A stretch of 6,763 bases of DNA from an uncultured Carnobacterium sp. GTDB taxonomy: Bacteria; Bacillota; Bacilli; Lactobacillales; Aerococcaceae. The translations under genes and the position numbers were made by a program. Positions 6,017-6,763 of this stretch are shown piece by piece. Below the pieces are notes generated by a model. The model ran no database searches and was not told the origin of the DNA. It saw nothing but the letters and a program-made list of their open reading frames with translations. Location of the stretch: contig CAJPNA010000072.1 in the NCBI GenBank assembly GCA_905371865.1, positions 1 to 6,763 on the forward strand. The letters are read 5' to 3'. Positions within the stretch are counted from its first letter, which is position 1. Every line of letters begins with the position of its first letter.

Positions 6017-6703
6017 TTATACATTTTCCTTTCTCAATTCGTTCAAAAACTCAAAGATATAATCACTATTTTTCTCCAAGAAGCTATAAATCGCACCATG
6101 TAATCTAGTGAGACCCTTATCAAAATGACTTACATGTCTAAATGTGCGAGCATAGTACTCACTCATATCTTCATGCATTCTATCTGTCAACTTTGTCAAC
6201 ACTTCGTTGTCTTTCCACTTAAGAATATCTTGCTTGAACAACCACTCTCTATAAGTTGTGTTATAGTTTGTTCCAAGAACTTTTTCCCAAGCTGTCAACT
6301 CGTTGACATATAATAAGTAACTATAGTCATTTGGTGGTTTTACAATCGCACTTGGTTGGATGTAATTCGGTAAATCACTTACTAATTCTTCAAGTTCTCT
6401 ATCGATACGTTTATCCATTTCATGTTTCAATCGAAACGCTGTTAAATTCATCGCCAATGTTGTTCCAATATCTTGATAACACTGTTGACAATTTCCCCAC
6501 GTTAACGTATTGGCATACAATGAATTAATTTTTTCTTCTATAATAGAAGAATCATCTCGAATGAGTTTGAAAATTTCTCGTTCAGTATCTTTATTACCAT
6601 ACTTGTTCGATACATAAACCAACTCGTCGTGATAATCCTCAGTTTTTGATAAAATATCACGTTTGATTAAATTACGCAATCCATCATTCGACATCATCAA
6701 CAT
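6017..6703 (-). CDS. Unidentified 228-aa cytoplasmic protein with one CxxC, first gene of the operon
   Basis: The family is not recognised. The protein begins MLMMSNDGLRNLIKRDI and is predicted to be mostly helical, rich in Tyr, Trp and charged residues. Its only cysteines form one CQQC pair (72-75), which could be a redox pair or half of a metal site shared in a dimer. A proline-containing break (about 111-125, LPNYIQPSAIVKPP) separates N- and C-terminal helical halves. There is no signal peptide or membrane span. The ATG at 6701-6703 was chosen because GAGGTGA (6709-6715) is well spaced. The frame continues up to a TTG at 6736, but that codon overlaps the promoter -10 and would be outside the transcript. 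The gene ends 2 nt before the DUF1351 start and heads a six-gene operon. Confidence 0.87.
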   Translation of the reverse strand: MLMMSNDGLRNLIKRDILSKTEDYHDELVYVSNKYGNKDTEREIFKLIRDDSSIIEEKINSLYANTLTWGNCQQCYQDIGTTLAMNLTAFRLKHEMDKRIDRELEELVSDLPNYIQPSAIVKPPNDYSYLLYVNELTAWEKVLGTNYNTTYREWLFKQDILKWKDNEVLTKLTDRMHEDMSEYYARTFRHVSHFDKGLTRLHGAIYSFLEKNSDYIFEFLNELRKENV

Positions 6704-6708
6704 ATTTT

Positions 6709-6715
6709 TCACCTC
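6709..6715 (-). promoter_or_regulatory. Ribosome binding site of the first operon gene
   Basis: GAGGTGA on the minus strand, 5 nt before the ATG at 6701-6703. It sits just downstream of the predicted transcription start and fixes the start of the 228-aa protein, excluding the upstream TTG. Confidence 0.75.
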
Positions 6716-6724
6716 GCTTAAATC

Positions 6725-6753
6725 ATTATACCACAAAACATTCGTCGTGTATA
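6725..6753 (-). promoter_or_regulatory. Sigma-A type promoter with extended -10
   Basis: On the minus strand, TATACA (6748-6753, four of six matches to TTGACA) is followed after exactly 17 bp by a perfect TATAAT (6725-6730). A TGn extension precedes the -10 box directly (TGG, 6731-6733). Transcription would start near 6718, giving a leader of only about 15 nt containing GAGGTGA and then the ATG at 6703. It should drive the whole set of six genes down to the terminator at 1601-1630. Only 10 bp upstream of the -35 are visible, so operators further up cannot be assessed. Confidence 0.8.
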
Positions 6754-6763
6754 GTCTAAAATC

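Noticed and set aside
6533..6551. Inverted repeat TTCTTCTA / TAGAAGAA with a 3-nt spacer inside the first gene
   Set aside because: AT-rich, short, and explained by ordinary Ser-Ser-Ile-Ile-Glu-Glu codons. About one such repeat is expected by chance when spacers of variable length are allowed.
6704..6736. Longer form of the first gene from the TTG at 6736
   Set aside because: The codon overlaps the -10 box of the promoter and lies upstream of the expected transcript start. The ATG at 6703 has a good ribosome site.

Overview
The window is a dense block of protein-coding genes, all on the minus strand, from a low-GC Gram-positive bacterium (Bacillota) or one of its mobile elements. The evidence is AT-rich DNA with a normal genetic code, Shine-Dalgarno sites that match the Bacilli 16S tail (AGGAGGTGAT-type), an extended -10 promoter, and tightly packed genes with 2-25 nt gaps or 4-17 nt overlaps. 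One gene belongs to the DUF1351 family, which is typical of Bacillota phages and prophages. No other product is a family I can name. Together with the runs of small unknown proteins, this suggests a phage, phage-plasmid or large conjugative plasmid/integrative element rather than core chromosome. I cannot tell which, and I see no rRNA, tRNA, CRISPR array or insertion sequence.

Layout in the direction of transcription (high to low coordinates). A good promoter at 6725-6753 lies about 20 bp upstream of the first gene. It should drive six genes: a 228-aa soluble protein with a lone CxxC (6017-6703), a 285-aa DUF1351 protein (5157-6014), a 126-aa helical protein (4755-5135), a 107-aa helical protein (4427-4750), a 277-aa protein with an acidic linker (3597-4430), and a 640-aa single-pass membrane protein with a very acidic cytoplasmic region (1651-3573). 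A Rho-independent terminator (1601-1630) follows.

Beyond the terminator lies a second group: a 441-aa two-pass membrane protein that begins with TTG (236-1561), a 52-aa Trp-rich two-pass membrane protein overlapping its end (94-252), and the start of a Lys/Glu-rich protein that runs off the left edge (1-77). No convincing promoter was found for this group, so it may be fed by read-through.

As an inference only, the two large membrane proteins share an unusual design. Each has an extracytoplasmic Thr/Ser/Glu-rich segment and large cytoplasmic parts. They are encoded next to a tiny membrane hairpin and several soluble helical proteins. This is what a membrane-anchored multi-protein machine (conjugation-, secretion- or DNA-handling-related) would look like, but no ATPase, relaxase, pilin or other diagnostic component lies within the window. 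Several gene starts were moved from the longest open frame to better-supported codons; the reasons are given in each entry. No stretch longer than about 90 bases lacks a gene.
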